NCBI GenBank assembly: GCA_013398055.1
Contig: VZRS01010750.1
Location: 1-64,000 of the forward strand
Reading direction: 5' to 3'
Length of the DNA stretch: 64,000 nucleotides
DNA from: Ifrita kowaldi
Taxonomy: Eukaryota > Chordata > Aves > Passeriformes > Cinclosomatidae
Shown here: positions 23,511 to 35,300 of the stretch, piece after piece
Position numbering within the stretch: position 1 is the stretch's first letter
Layout: each line of letters begins with the position of its first letter
Notes under the pieces: model-generated
What the model was told of the DNA's origin: nothing
What the model saw: the letters and a program-made list of their open reading frames with translations, nothing else
Database searches by the model: none
Made by a program: the position numbers and the translations under genes

Positions 23511-26500
23511 CTGGAGCAGATGCTTAACTTTCAGTATTGAAGCATTCAATACAAGACAAACACTTTAACAGAAGGGCAAAATACTGCATGGAAAATTCTC
23601 TAGTCATCCCATTTTTCAGCTACTACAAAAAAGGAATATTAGCTTTAACTTGCTATCTAACAGCTTGCAAATAGCCCCTGATACACCATACAAAAATATT
23701 GCACTCTCTATTGTCTGCTCACTTCCCCCAGATAATACTGATCCAAGTTCTGGAGCACTGCTGAATCTGGTGTAGTGGGAAAAAAAAAGAGAGCAGACTT
23801 CGATTTTTAAAATACGTATATCAGTGCTTGCTAAGGGAGGAGTCCACCCTTAGGCAGGCATACTGCAAGAAGAACAAAAGAGCCAACAGAATAAAAAAAA
23901 TCAGGCATTAAAAAAATCATTAGGTGTCCTGTGAGTGAGAGGTTGCCCGGTTCTTGCTCTCACTACTCGTGTGGGCTGCTTTGCTGGTGGACAGCAGTTT
24001 TATCAGCACTCAGGATTCAGTTGGGATAAACGTTCTGACTTTTATCAAAATCTGAACAGCAAATCTCCTCAGGAGATGTTTTCATCAGGTCTCTGGTAAA
24101 CTGTAGTATTGGCTGGTCAGAAATACCTGAGATTAGCTTCTTGATTTTCTCTGCCTTTGGCAAGAAATGCTAAATAATATTAACATTTAATAAGTGTAGC
24201 TCAGATTTCTCAGTATTTAAGGAAATATTCAGTTCAGTTCCTGTTCGATCATCTGTTTTGACCCTAGCTGTAACTCCAAACTTTAACTCAATAAATATGT
24301 CAGTACCACATTTATAAATAAAAAATGTGAACCTGAGAAGCCTTGGGTTGGAATCCTTGCATCTAGGATTCACTTCTGAGCATGTTAATACTGAAGCACA
24401 TTCCTTTGTAAATTCCTGGGACTTGATTCATCCCTTGAAGCAGAGGTATGGAAAAGGAAATGCCCTATTTTAACCACATAGTATGCACTGCTCTAGAGCA
24501 TCTTTCTGCCAGAGACCATCTCTACAATCTGTCATCTCTTATGGGCTTCAGTTTTGTTTTTCAGGGGAGAACCCACCGCGGGGCATTCCCCTGGGGCAGC
24601 CCCACCCTCCCCAGCCAGTACTGCGGGTGTGTTGGATGATGCCCATCAGGGATGGCAGGATGGTGTGACAACCATGGCCAGTTTGCAGCACTTCAGCTCC
24701 CCTTTAATTCCTTTTTCTTCTACAGCCTCTCAGGACTCAATCCACAGACACAGGGGTCTGCATAAACAACAGCCAAATCTGCTCATGCAGTGTGACTAGA
24801 AAGAAATATTCCTCTCTGGTATTTGTATCTGCACATGAATCTCGGCACTATTCAGAGCCAGATAAAAGGAAGCAGGCTAAAACAATGTGTCAAAGCGGGG
24901 GAAAATAAATATATGCCCAGGGTAGATTTGGCCATTTACTTTTTATACCACTTGCTAAGCACTCTATATTGTAACTTAGGTATTTGGTCATGTTTAAATT
25001 TAGTTTTGAAGTTGGGTACATTGAGATGGCCTCCTGAGTCCATCAGTAATTTAATACCAACACAAATTACTGGGGCCAGTGAAGCGTTAAGATCAAGGAT
25101 GACCTCTTATTACATGCCTTTTGGTGGCTGTCATTACAAGAGCAGGTCCCACACCATGGGATGCTCTGCCCCAGAAGCTGAAACCATGTTGTGGGAATAC
25201 AGAGAGAACAGCTATGTCAGCAGTAAGATCACAAGCCGATGAAGTGACTAACTTTGTAAAAATAAACCAATACTAAATATTAAAAATGCATAAATAAATA
25301 TTTCCCCTTTTCCAAAAGGTAGTGTGGAGAACAATTGTGACTACACATAAGTTCAGTACATGGTCTGTATTAATACAAGAGTTTAAAAAAAAAACCCCAA
25401 ACCCCGAATTAAGAGGATATGGGATTCCTACCAAAAGTATTGTTCCTTGTTACCCCTCCCAAGATTTTAGAATTAGTAGGCTGCTTTGATCAAGAGAACA
25501 TTTTCTTTTCTGGAATGTGGTTTTTAAGTAACATACGTGCTACTCTCTATGACCTTGATGTATGTTGGAAAACAATAACTACTAGACACTTATTTTTAGA
25601 TGATAAAGTAATTTTAGGAGGCAAGTGCTATTAATTGTACATTGTGCAGCATGTACTCAAACAATAAATGTGACTTGTTTGTGACTAACTTCTAATAGCA
25701 GAACACAGTATTTGATGAAATTCCTTTCTTTCCTGGGAAGCAATTCAGGCAGTATGAGCTAAAAAGCATTTTTCTTGCACTTGCTTTAGAAAAGAAGAAT
25801 TATAAAGTCTTAAACTTTGCTTTAGAAAAGAAGAATTGTAAAGTGTTAAACTTCTTCAATCTACACGTGTAAAAAAAATCTTTCTCTTGTAATAGTCATC
25901 TCATCCTAGTTCTGCTCATGTAAGGGATGAGTTTGAACATAGGAACATGCAGAATAACATACTTTATTCACTCGATCTACTTAACTGTATTCTTCTCTCT
26001 GACTAACAGCTGAAAAGTGAGTCTAATTTGCTGATGAATATCATTAGAAGCAAATGATCCATTACATTAACTTTAATGAGCTGCAGCAGGTCACTTGGTT
26101 ATGGATGGCACCGTACAAAGGTTATAGTTCAGGACTATACTAAATTTCTGACAGTCACCCACAAAGCTTTTATGCAGTAGACACAACAAACACTTACCAA
26201 GTCCTGGTCACAGAAGGGACTAGATTTCATAGCCCACTGTTATCTGCTGAAGCCTTAGTTCTACAGTTTAATAATTCATAATTATCTCATATAACTGACA
26301 GCCACATAATAAAGGGCAGTATCTTAGTGGTCTTGTAGTATCGGGGTGTGAGAGCAGGCTTTTCACAACTAGCATATTTTCTCAGATAAGGGTCAAAGAA
26401 TTCATTTCAAATTTACATTTGTTTCTCAAACAGTGAGGGGGGAAAAACAAAAGGTATGGTAAGAGAGCCCAAGATAGTCAAACGTAATACAGTCTCATCT

Positions 26501-26795
26501 GTACTCTGAAAAGGAGTTTAGCTCACAGAAAGAATCTTAATTTCATAATATTAATATTGATAAAACTCTAGAAGGTAAAAATAGCCAAATGAATAACCTA
26601 AAACACTGGTATTAGATAGTGATTTTGCTTATGCTATTTTCTTTGACTTAAGTCTCGCACCTCTAGAATTGTGTTACTGGGAGAAGCCAATTCTGTATTC
26701 ACTTCTAGACAAATACTTTAATCTAGATATTCTAGACATTCACTTTATTTTAGGGATTAAAATTGCCGTAATCAGAAAACTTCATATGAACCCAG
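23511..26795. other. A+T-rich non-coding DNA
   Basis: The largest open frame is 24823-25242 plus (139 codons). It has no recognisable domain and no splice or promoter support. A 36-bp tandem duplication lies at 25781-25852. The stretch 26020-26100 (GAATATCATTAG, CATTACATTAACTTTAATGA) is rich in homeodomain cores and could be a conserved element. No other known repeat was seen. Confidence 0.5.
25781..25852. repeat. Tandem duplication, 36-bp unit, two copies
   Basis: The units at 25781-25816 and 25817-25852, each starting TTGCTTTAGAAAAGAAGAAT, differ at two positions only (A/G and C/G). It is a recent local duplication in non-coding DNA. Confidence 0.92.
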
Positions 26796-26799
26796 TCTG

Positions 26800-27110
26800 A
26801 GCTCCGTCAGAAGTTATCATCCAAGTGCATCGCAGGCACCGAGCTGAGCCAGCCGAGCATGGGATCTGCCTGCCAGGGGCTCAGGGCCACCTGGTGTGGG
26901 ATCACAGCTGGATCCCAGCTGGATCTGATCTGCCCTAGCTGGAGTGAGTGCTCACTTCGGGCAGGGCAGGCTCAGGCGATTCATTCTGCAGCTTACCTCC
27001 AGCAGAAGGAGGCGGGCCACGGGCATCTGCTGCACTAACACAGCTGTTTCTGATCACCGGCCAGCAGCAACCTCACACTAGACCGGGAATTCCTCTTTTT
27101 TAGTTGCTCT
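26800..27110. other. Isolated G+C-rich island in A+T-rich DNA
   Basis: The composition changes sharply. The island contains E-box-like CAGCTG/CACCTG motifs, a short direct repeat AGCTGGATC (26906 and 26917), and on the minus strand a good donor GAG|GTAAGC at 26997/26996. No good acceptor accompanies it, and the frames beyond it are closed. It could be a regulatory element or an old retroposed fragment. Confidence 0.3.
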
Positions 27111-27339
27111 AAATGCACTGCTCTCTAGAGTGATTGCCGATAGATTTAGGGGGAATACTCATTCACGCATTGTCCTTTTTTTCTCGGCTATCTACAAGTT
27201 GTCTTTACTTTGAAAAGGTTACATTTAATAGATGATTATCTATTTTTAGACCGTGATGAACTGCCTAATTTTACTGCTTGTTACTCTTATTTTTGATTTG
27301 TATTTGATCACCTAGGTCATGCACCTTGAGTGGACAACA

Positions 27340-27640
27340 AACACTTTAAAAAGGAGAATAATGGTAGAGAAGCACAAATAACCAATAGTGAATAAGGAAC
27401 ATTCTTGTTCACACACAAATGCCCTTGTTTGCACATGAATATGGGGGTTTGTATGAAAAAGACCCATTCGCCAAACATCCATGTGAAGGGAAACCCATTC
27501 AGCATGAATGTTTGAGAACACTGAATAACAAGTGGATGAACAAGCGTGAATCAAGCAGCCGTTCAGACTTTGAACCAATGTTCGCAAACACTGGTTTGCA
27601 TTATTCACCCAGGCCTGTGAACAGCCATCTGTTCGATCAC
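27340..27640. repeat. Unclassified repeat-like block rich in GAACA/TTCAC
   Basis: Short motifs recur in both orientations: GGAACATTCTTGTTCAC, two CCCATTC boxes (27466 onward and 27492 onward), GTTCGC, and the palindrome GCAAAC-ACTG-GTTTGC. The texture is that of an old DNA transposon or LTR fragment. Frames are open on both strands (27312-27608 minus, 98 codons; 27419-27643 plus, 74 codons) without known domains. I cannot assign a family. Confidence 0.3.
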
Positions 27641-27644
27641 TGAT

Positions 27645-29975
27645 AATGGAGATGGAAGTTGGGTTGTTGGGTAGATATGGCTCATCAGGGACAAAATGGC
27701 TATCTATTTGCAGGATTTCTGCTTAGTCTGTTGCAGGCATAGCCTCTGTTCCTCTTGACCCGTGATACCAGTTTATCTTCTCCCTCTCCTGCCAAAATGA
27801 GGTTTTGCTTAATACGTAATACGAAATAAATTTGTGTATGCAAATATACATTGCGACAAACATACCTACACACACACACATATATTTACCATCACTGGCT
27901 TTTACATAATATTTAAAAGATATATTGAAGTTAGGCGCTTGAGTGCCTTTGTGACTAGAGTGCTTAGCACATGTTTAAGACCTAGAAATACAAAGATAAA
28001 TACCTGGGCTGTGTAAAAATCTGGTTTAGGTGTCTTTAGATTTAAGCCCAAACGAATTAACATTTTCCAGAGTTATAGCCATCTGCACGTAGTAGAAAAT
28101 AATCGTCACTTTGCTTCTGATTTTATAATTGTAGTACCAAAATCAGTATTTTCAGATATCAGGACAGACTTTGAAATAAAAGTTTTTGCATCTCGTGTCT
28201 CAAACAACACTTCCTCACAACTATAAACTCTTCTTCACTTCCTCACTAATATGAACTCTTCTTATCCAAGAGATGTTAACTTTATTCCGCCTTTTAAAAA
28301 TTGCTTTTATGTGAGAATAATTAAGTACAGACAATTTGTCTGGATTGGTTGGTTCCTGCAGTATATTTATTCCAGGTATTTCAATGAATAATGAGCATGG
28401 TTAGATACATAGAGAGGTGGTAATTGCTTTTGTTCTTTGTAAGGAAGGGTGGTAGCTATATTTCTATGCAACTGATTTAGTATAATTTATCTTAAACTCT
28501 GAAACCTTTCCAAGTGCTTCTACTCCTTTTCTAACCCCTACATGAAATATTTCTTTGAGTTAGAAAACATCAAAATAATGCCTGCATAAAGTGCTATTTT
28601 CTATTTTTGATTTCTGACCTCAACTTCCTGTAGTCTTGAGTGTCCTTTATCATTCTTGGGAAGAGCTGATTTTGTTTCAGGGCAAGTACCAAAGGCAGAG
28701 AAAGTCTAGTATAATACACAATACATTTCCAGTCAATGTGGGGTATTTATCAGCTATGTTTTAGCGCTTGTTTAGAATGTAACCTTTTAGTTTTATCTTT
28801 GCTATGTCCACATTGAAGATTTCTTAAACCTAAAAAAGCCTAAGTGTACCACTCAGAACAATGGAAATAATTACAAAAACAAAGATCTAACAAACTAAGA
28901 TGATAGCCGCACCTGGTTCCCAAATTGTATTTTTCTAGTTTTTTGAGACTTCACTTTGTCAACGTAGCTATAGGCTAATTTTACCCATATAAGATTCAAT
29001 ATTTGCTCATTTCCAAGAACTGGGAAATCAGGTCTCTGTGCACAAATTTTGTTCTAACCTAGCAATGCTATTTGCAAACCAGTTGCTCCATTCTTATCTA
29101 TGAATTACAACCTGAGCATGTATTATTATCACAACTCAAATAGACACAGGAGAAACAATTAATTAAGAATTTAAATTAAAAAACCCTGAGCTTAATTTCT
29201 ATTTAATTTTAAAACCCCATATCTAAAGCGCATATGTACGTTTTCAGTTTTATAGTGACAATTTTAATAACAAATTAACAGACTCGAGTTAAGATTAGAG
29301 TCGTAGCGTGGGGTGATTTTTTTAATGCTGTTGATTAAAACATATACAAAGAAGTAAGAAGCAGAGCCTTAGAGAATGTTCATTCTAAATTTCAATGGTT
29401 TTGCAGTGGACCTGAGTACGTAAGTACGTACCTCCCTTTTAAAATTTCTCTTGCAGAGGAGGAAGAGATAGGAGTAACAGCAGCCCTGAAGCAGTCAATC
29501 AGCTGGTGGGAAGAAGAAATAGCTTGATTTAGGAAAACAAACACAATGCAAAGGTAATGGCTGGAACTATTACCCAGCTGATGGGTGATAAAGCAAGACA
29601 GTAGCAACACTGATCATGAGGAGATCCAGCTTTCAGCAGACCATTTAGAGGAACAGTTTTTGTCAGTGTTTTAAGAAATATTTAACATTTTTGATACGAA
29701 GTAGATTTTTTGGTTCTCAGCTATTGCAAAAGGGGCTGATTTGCTTTAGCTTTTCCAGTAAAACACGAAAACTGTCAAAGAAACACACCTACCCATGAAA
29801 AATTTTTATTTTCCACAATCACTTATTTAAAGAGTATGTTTTTGTACTTATCTTCACAAGCTTTCTAAGGCTCAAAGCGTTTTGTGAAGAACACAATGCT
29901 GCAGAAGCCCCCTAGGCCCTGCAGTTCTGTAGAAAGCAATGAGGGACCAGTGATACCATCCTGTGCCCTGTGTGT
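27645..29975. other. A+T-rich non-coding DNA
   Basis: It holds a short (CA)n tract near 27868-27880 and a 28-bp tandem duplication (28208-28263). Near 29405-29425 a TTTGCAG...GTAAGTAC pair brackets only 13 nt. No recognisable gene or transposon was seen. Confidence 0.55.
28208..28263. repeat. Imperfect 28-bp tandem duplication
   Basis: Two units (28208-28235 and 28236-28263) share CACTTCCTCAC and AACTCTTCTT with a few substitutions between. Confidence 0.85.
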
Positions 29976-29979
29976 GAGC

Positions 29980-30290
29980 ATAGAGTCATAGAACCATTAA
30001 GGCTGGAAAAGACCTCTATGATCATTGAATCCAACCATCAACCCAGAACCACTGTGTCCACCACTACACCATACCCCAAGTGCCATATCCACGTGGTTTT
30101 TGAACATTTCTGGGGATGGCGATTTCACCACTTCCCTGGGCAGCCTGTTACAATATTTGACCACCCTTTCAGTGGAAAAAAAAATCCTGTTAGCCAATCT
30201 CTAACCTCCCCTGGCACAATATGAGGCCTTTCCTCTTGTTCTATTGCTTGTTACGTGGGAGAAGAGACCAACCGCAATTTCTGACTATCA
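29980..30290 (-). mobile_element. CR1 LINE 3' fragment (minus)
   Basis: The left edge, CATAGAGTCATAGAACCATT, is the reverse complement of the CR1 tail, followed by the classic 'aaggctggaaaagacctctatgatcat' segment. The minus strand keeps the end of CR1 ORF2, including NRLPREVVKSPSPEMFKNH. The right part, with 'gggagaagagaccaac', is the part of CR1 just upstream. The element is 5' truncated near 30290. It is non-functional and moderately diverged. Confidence 0.93.
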
Positions 30291-32315
30291 GCTCAGTTTT
30301 CTTTCACAAGACCAAGGGTCTGCAAAGAGAAGATTAGATATGTGTGGTTTGACCTCTTGATAACTGCTGCATTTTCAGAGAAAGTAGAAAAAGCCCTTCC
30401 TAAATAAAAACATGGATCATTTCCTTTAGTATTGAGCCTGGGTGTTTCCTGTGTTTTTATCAACTAAGAGGGTTTAAAATCTGTACATCAAGTAATAGTT
30501 TGTTTACTCTGTTCCTGTAGTAAGATATTTACACAGTCTTTAAGACAAGCAATTGTGAACAAGTAGGTGTTTTCCAAAACTTATAAAGAAAAGCTTTGAA
30601 TATCCAAACTTTTGATTCCTTTATATACAGTAAGGGGAAGCACCATATTTCTCTTGTGTGTCTTGTCGGCAGAGCTGCCCCAACCCTGGCTGGCAGACAA
30701 GTGCCTGTCCCCAGCTGATCTGGGGTCATGTTTCCTGGCCTGACATGAAGGCTCTGGCGTGGCAGCGAGCATCCTCGGCCAGGGAAACCTGCCAGCCCCA
30801 GGGCCAAGACGCCTGCTGAGGATTTGCAGTGTTCTCTCTGCAATAAACTTGGGCTTAGTGACAGCGTTAAACAACCATTTTGCCAGCTTCTCATTGACTG
30901 CCTGGCTTTTGTGGTTTTGCTCAAGGGCCACAGCTCCTTTCTGGGATACTTTTCCAGCCTTTTCCATACCTGGCACTGGGATAATAATATTGCCTTTGAT
31001 TATGGCCTTGGCTGCTCTCCAGCTCATACCTTGGAGTACATTATAAGGCTGGCTGAACCCCGCAGAGCTCAGTTCACAAAGAGGCTTGTGAATGGAAGCA
31101 CACATCTTTGAGGCTGGCAGAAAATCCACGAGAGCAAGGTGCCTTCGGTGGTATCTGCTACCCACTGCCGCCCTCCCCAGCACCACCCAGGGCATCTTCC
31201 TCCTCTCCTCATGTTTTACCCGGGTGAAGGAGTGAGAAACTCATGCTCCCTACCACTGAGTACGCTTTGATGTAAATATTTCCTATTACTTCGATGCATA
31301 CTGTCTTTGGTTTTCAACTTGAGAAAACTATTCTCATTGAATCCCTAACCCTACTCTAAGTAGAGGCAAACTTTACATCCATTTGGTTCTAGCAGCCATC
31401 ACCCCAACATTCGTTTTAGCAGGACAACAAGATGTTGTTTTGGCTATAACCATGAGCTACTGTAAGAATTACCATACTTGTTAACTCCTCCTAGTAGAAC
31501 TCCCTAGTAAGAATTAAATACAGCAAATTATTAGATGCTTATCTTTACAATGTTTAGGAACATAGATTGCCTCAGTTGTCAGAGTTTCTTTCATAAAGAC
31601 TGTATTAATCAAAAAGCATTTGCTATCTATGTCTTTTATTTAGGATTGAGAAGAAATAGGAGGGACTCTTTGGCACCTATGATGTAAAATAAATTATAAC
31701 TTTGCTTTTCCTTTTACTTGCACATTGGTCAAGCTCAAATACACTAGAACCACTGGCAGTTGTTCATGGACCCTGTTCATGGGTAGCAAAAGAGGCCATA
31801 AAGACTCACATCCATACAATAGTTGAAGAAAAACAGAAGCGCTTTGCCTGTGAAGTCACTCAGACCAAAGATAAAATCTGACCAAGTTTTCTCGGGGCTG
31901 AATTTTCTATTTCTACAATAAAATATTTTCTTTTTTATTTAGGAATTTGTTACTAAAGAATGACTAGAAGCACAGATGCAAAACGAAAGTGTCAAAACAG
32001 ATATTTTATGATTGATCTTTAAAATATAAAATATGTTTTTGTCTTTTTATAACAAATACAGAACTAACACTAAAGTTTTATGTTCTTATTTCTGTGGTTT
32101 AGAATCTAATTTTATTTTTTTGCCTTAGCTCCTAAGATTCAAAACTCAAATGGATTTATCAGAAATTTGCCTAATAGAAGGAACATGTTGCTAGATATGG
32201 AAAGCTCATTTAGTCAAATCGTCACCCTGAGATCTTGCAGTAAAAATCCCATCTTTGACAAACAAAAAATGTGTTTATAGATACATGAATACTACATTAT
32301 GCATGCATGTGTATG
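30291..32315. other. Non-coding DNA with a G+C-rich tract (30660-31200)
   Basis: The G+C-rich part holds the longest ORF of the window (listed separately). An AATAAA hexamer on the plus strand at 30841-30846 lies in it. From about 31200 the sequence returns to A+T-rich single-copy DNA without recognisable repeats. Confidence 0.5.
30581..31195 (-). other. Longest ORF (204 codons), unrecognised, doubtful
   Basis: It starts with an ATG at 31195 and ends at 30581. The middle section is fairly rich in Lys/Ala/Glu (about residues 55-120) and lacks hydrophobic membrane segments. The C-terminal third is low-complexity and Arg/Ser/Pro-rich. No domain or motif known to me is present. Other frames are open across the same interval (30529-30924 minus; 30759-31046 and 30824-31111 plus), which suggests that openness comes from base composition. 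No promoter, acceptor or downstream gene supports it. A retroposed or ERV-derived fragment is possible. Confidence 0.2.
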
Positions 32316-32316
32316 T

Positions 32317-32385
32317 ATAGGTGTATATCTACATACATACTTATATTCATACATACTTATATTCATTTTGTATGTATATATACAA
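32317..32385. repeat. TACA/TATG-rich tract with 16-bp tandem pair
   Basis: The unit ATACATACTTATATTC occurs twice in tandem (32333-32348 and 32349-32364), inside a wider purine-pyrimidine alternating tract with TATGTATA and ATATATAC. Confidence 0.85.
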
Positions 32386-35300
32386 GATAAAATATAAGCA
32401 CATACAAAATGAATTAATTTCAAAGAACATAATTCAAACAGCTTTCGACATTATTTCCCAGTTTTCCTCAACACAGAACACTTTCTTTGTCGATCTGAAG
32501 TTCGTCGGTACCATGCAGTAAAGTTTCCATGATATGCAGCTGCTGTGTCATCTATGCTACAATTATTGCAAGCATAAGGCAGAAAATCTTTTGGGAAAAA
32601 ACAGCTCAAAACACTGCTCACTTTACAATTACGTGCAGTTTGTCAGTCTGATAAAACTATGGGCAAAATCACAGGGAATGATCTAGAGCTGCTGCTATCT
32701 CCCAGTAGGAGAGGGCTATCTGTGCACCTCTATGTGCAGAGGAAAAGTTTTGTCTATAAAATCCCAGAAGCCAATATTCTCAGGAAGAAAATGCTGTCCC
32801 AAAAGACATATATGTTGTTATACCTGCCAGGTCTTCCTAGCTGGTTCTCTCCAACTCTTCCTCTCCTTTCCACACCTCCACAGGATGAGCATTTCTCCTG
32901 ACTTCTTCTGTGTCATTTTGTCTTCTCTAAAAAAGTTGTTTTTTCTGATTCCTTTGTTTCCTTTTCCCAGCTGGTTATAGGATATGCACGAATGTTATTA
33001 ACACATCCTGAGCGGGCTCATTTCTTTGGATCCTCTGTGAAAGCTGAGGGAAAAGCTCCTACTACTCCCACCTTTTGGCCATCTTTTTTTTTGAATGAGG
33101 AAGTCTTCAGCCTTCCCCCTTGAGAATAGAAGTAAACAGCCCCCATTTTGCTTAGCTTAATTCCTCCCAATTCCCTCTGACTGATGCAGACAGAACGCTT
33201 TTGTTTGACTGGCCAAGGAAGCGGCTGCTAATAGTGCTGGAAGAAGGTTTAAGTCATGTATCAAACTTCTGCCTTTCTACAATAAAAAATATAGTCTGGT
33301 GTGTGCATTAACTGTACATGCTCAGATTCTAAATCATCTTTACTCTTAACCTATCTATAAGTAAATTATAGTTTTATGTCAATGTTAATGTCAATTAAAA
33401 TACAGCTTTTACTCATTCTTACTGTAATCTTTTGACGAAAAACTGAGCATGCTTTTACTTTGGCTTTAGTAAAGTTACTTAAAATAAAATGTAGGCAGCG
33501 GTAGAATACCACAGTGAAATAGGTGTATCCTTCAGGAAGCTTCTCCTCTCTACACTTGCAGTTTATTTTGTTCTGGCCTCCTGATAATGTATTTGGCTGG
33601 AGTGAGGAACATGATTGGTTCAAAGTTGGTCTGGTAAAATCAGTTTTTGCCCACTTGGACAAACGCATTATATGAAAGAGTGAGATAAAAACAGTGTAAT
33701 AAATTCCAGAATTGACAGACTGTGTAACAAAAGCCCTTGACAGATCCTGCACACGTGTGCTGTGTGCCTGGGTCCCACAGCACCACAGTGTAGGTGTGAC
33801 TGGAGAGCCCGGGACTGCTCAGCTGGTGGCCGCAGGGTTTATCTCAGCAGGAGTCACTGAATGATGAGCACCAAGAAAAAGCAGGAAAGAGTCTGTGGTG
33901 CTGACACTTGGATTGAAGAGCCTGTCATTGTAAAAACAATTTTGTGCAATTTTAGCTGCTGCTTGTAGATCTTGACCCCTGCAATTTCTCATTGTGCTGA
34001 TTTCCATGAGATAATTTAAAAAAAAATTATTAAAGAATTATTTTCTATTAATTTTGACCTTTTTAAAAGGTCATTATGTAATTTTGATTTGCTTTATCAA
34101 TATTTTGTCTTACATTCATTTTTTTTTATCACTATAAAGTCAGTAATGGCTTAATGGATTGGTTTTGTCTGCTTTCTGTAACCTGGGACTGTGTAAGCTG
34201 GGGATAGGGGACGAAACAGCATTAAAACAAACTGTCTTCACAAAAGACTTAAGGAGAAAAACTGAACCAAATCTAGTAATAAAGTAGCCTAAAATCCAAT
34301 ACCAGGCAGAGCATTTAGGAGATCTGAAGCACTGTATGGTTGTCTGAGGAATCAATGGTTCATTTGTAGTTGCACTTACAGCTGATATTTCATTTCGGAT
34401 TTAATTGTATATCCCCCCTGTGCTTATAAATAGTGTTAGTGCCTTATTAAAGCAGATTTTGAACATTTTCCCTTGTCACCCTCCCCTCTGACCAATTTCC
34501 TGTCACTGGTATGAACTGTCATCCAGTGATACCAACTCAGACTCAAACTATCCAATTTCAAAGCTTCTTTGTGAATTGGACGGTGATGAGACCCATCTAA
34601 CACGCAGATGAACCCTGAAGCCCAAGGACCAGGTGCATTGCTTAGCAGAGTCACAGGGGAAATTTCTGCACAGGAGTTGATGAGAGCCAAAGGACTGCAG
34701 CAGGCATGGACTACTCCTGGAGAGGTCTGATGCCCAGATCTTTGTCCCTACCAATTAATACCCACTATTTAGTATAACAAAGGCAATAGCTTAACTGGTC
34801 TCAGAGGTTTACAACCACATGAAATGAATGCATTTTCAGCGACTTGAGTTATAGAATTAAATTGTATCATTATTAACTGACTGACCAAAGTGTAGTTCTT
34901 GAAACTATTACCTGTGAGTGCCCCACTGTCCCACAATTTACACCATTGTAGGAGCTGCCTTAGACTACACCTGACCTTGCCTAAGGCTGTGGAAATGCAT
35001 AACTGCGTAACAAATGTGCTTCCTTCCCTCTGTGCAATTCCTACCTTGGATTTGTCTGCATTTAGGAGCTGATGTGGGGGATGCACCTTCCTTCCTGACA
35101 CATCAGCACCCACCAAGGTGTGCAGGACTGTGCTAGCAATGCCGCCTTGTGCTGCTTCCTGCTGCTAACACTGACCTCAGAAAAATAGTTCCCGATTTCC
35201 AAAGTCTCAGCATCGAGTGGAGAACTACCCTCCTTTCACAGGAGCTGACCAGGAGAAAATATGAGATGTTGATAACACACCTAGAGGGAAATCTGCAGCT

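Noticed and set aside
30660..31060. AATAAA at 30841 in a G+C-rich tract considered as an LTR polyadenylation signal
   Set aside because: No paired LTR, primer-binding site, TG...CA ends or target-site duplication could be found.
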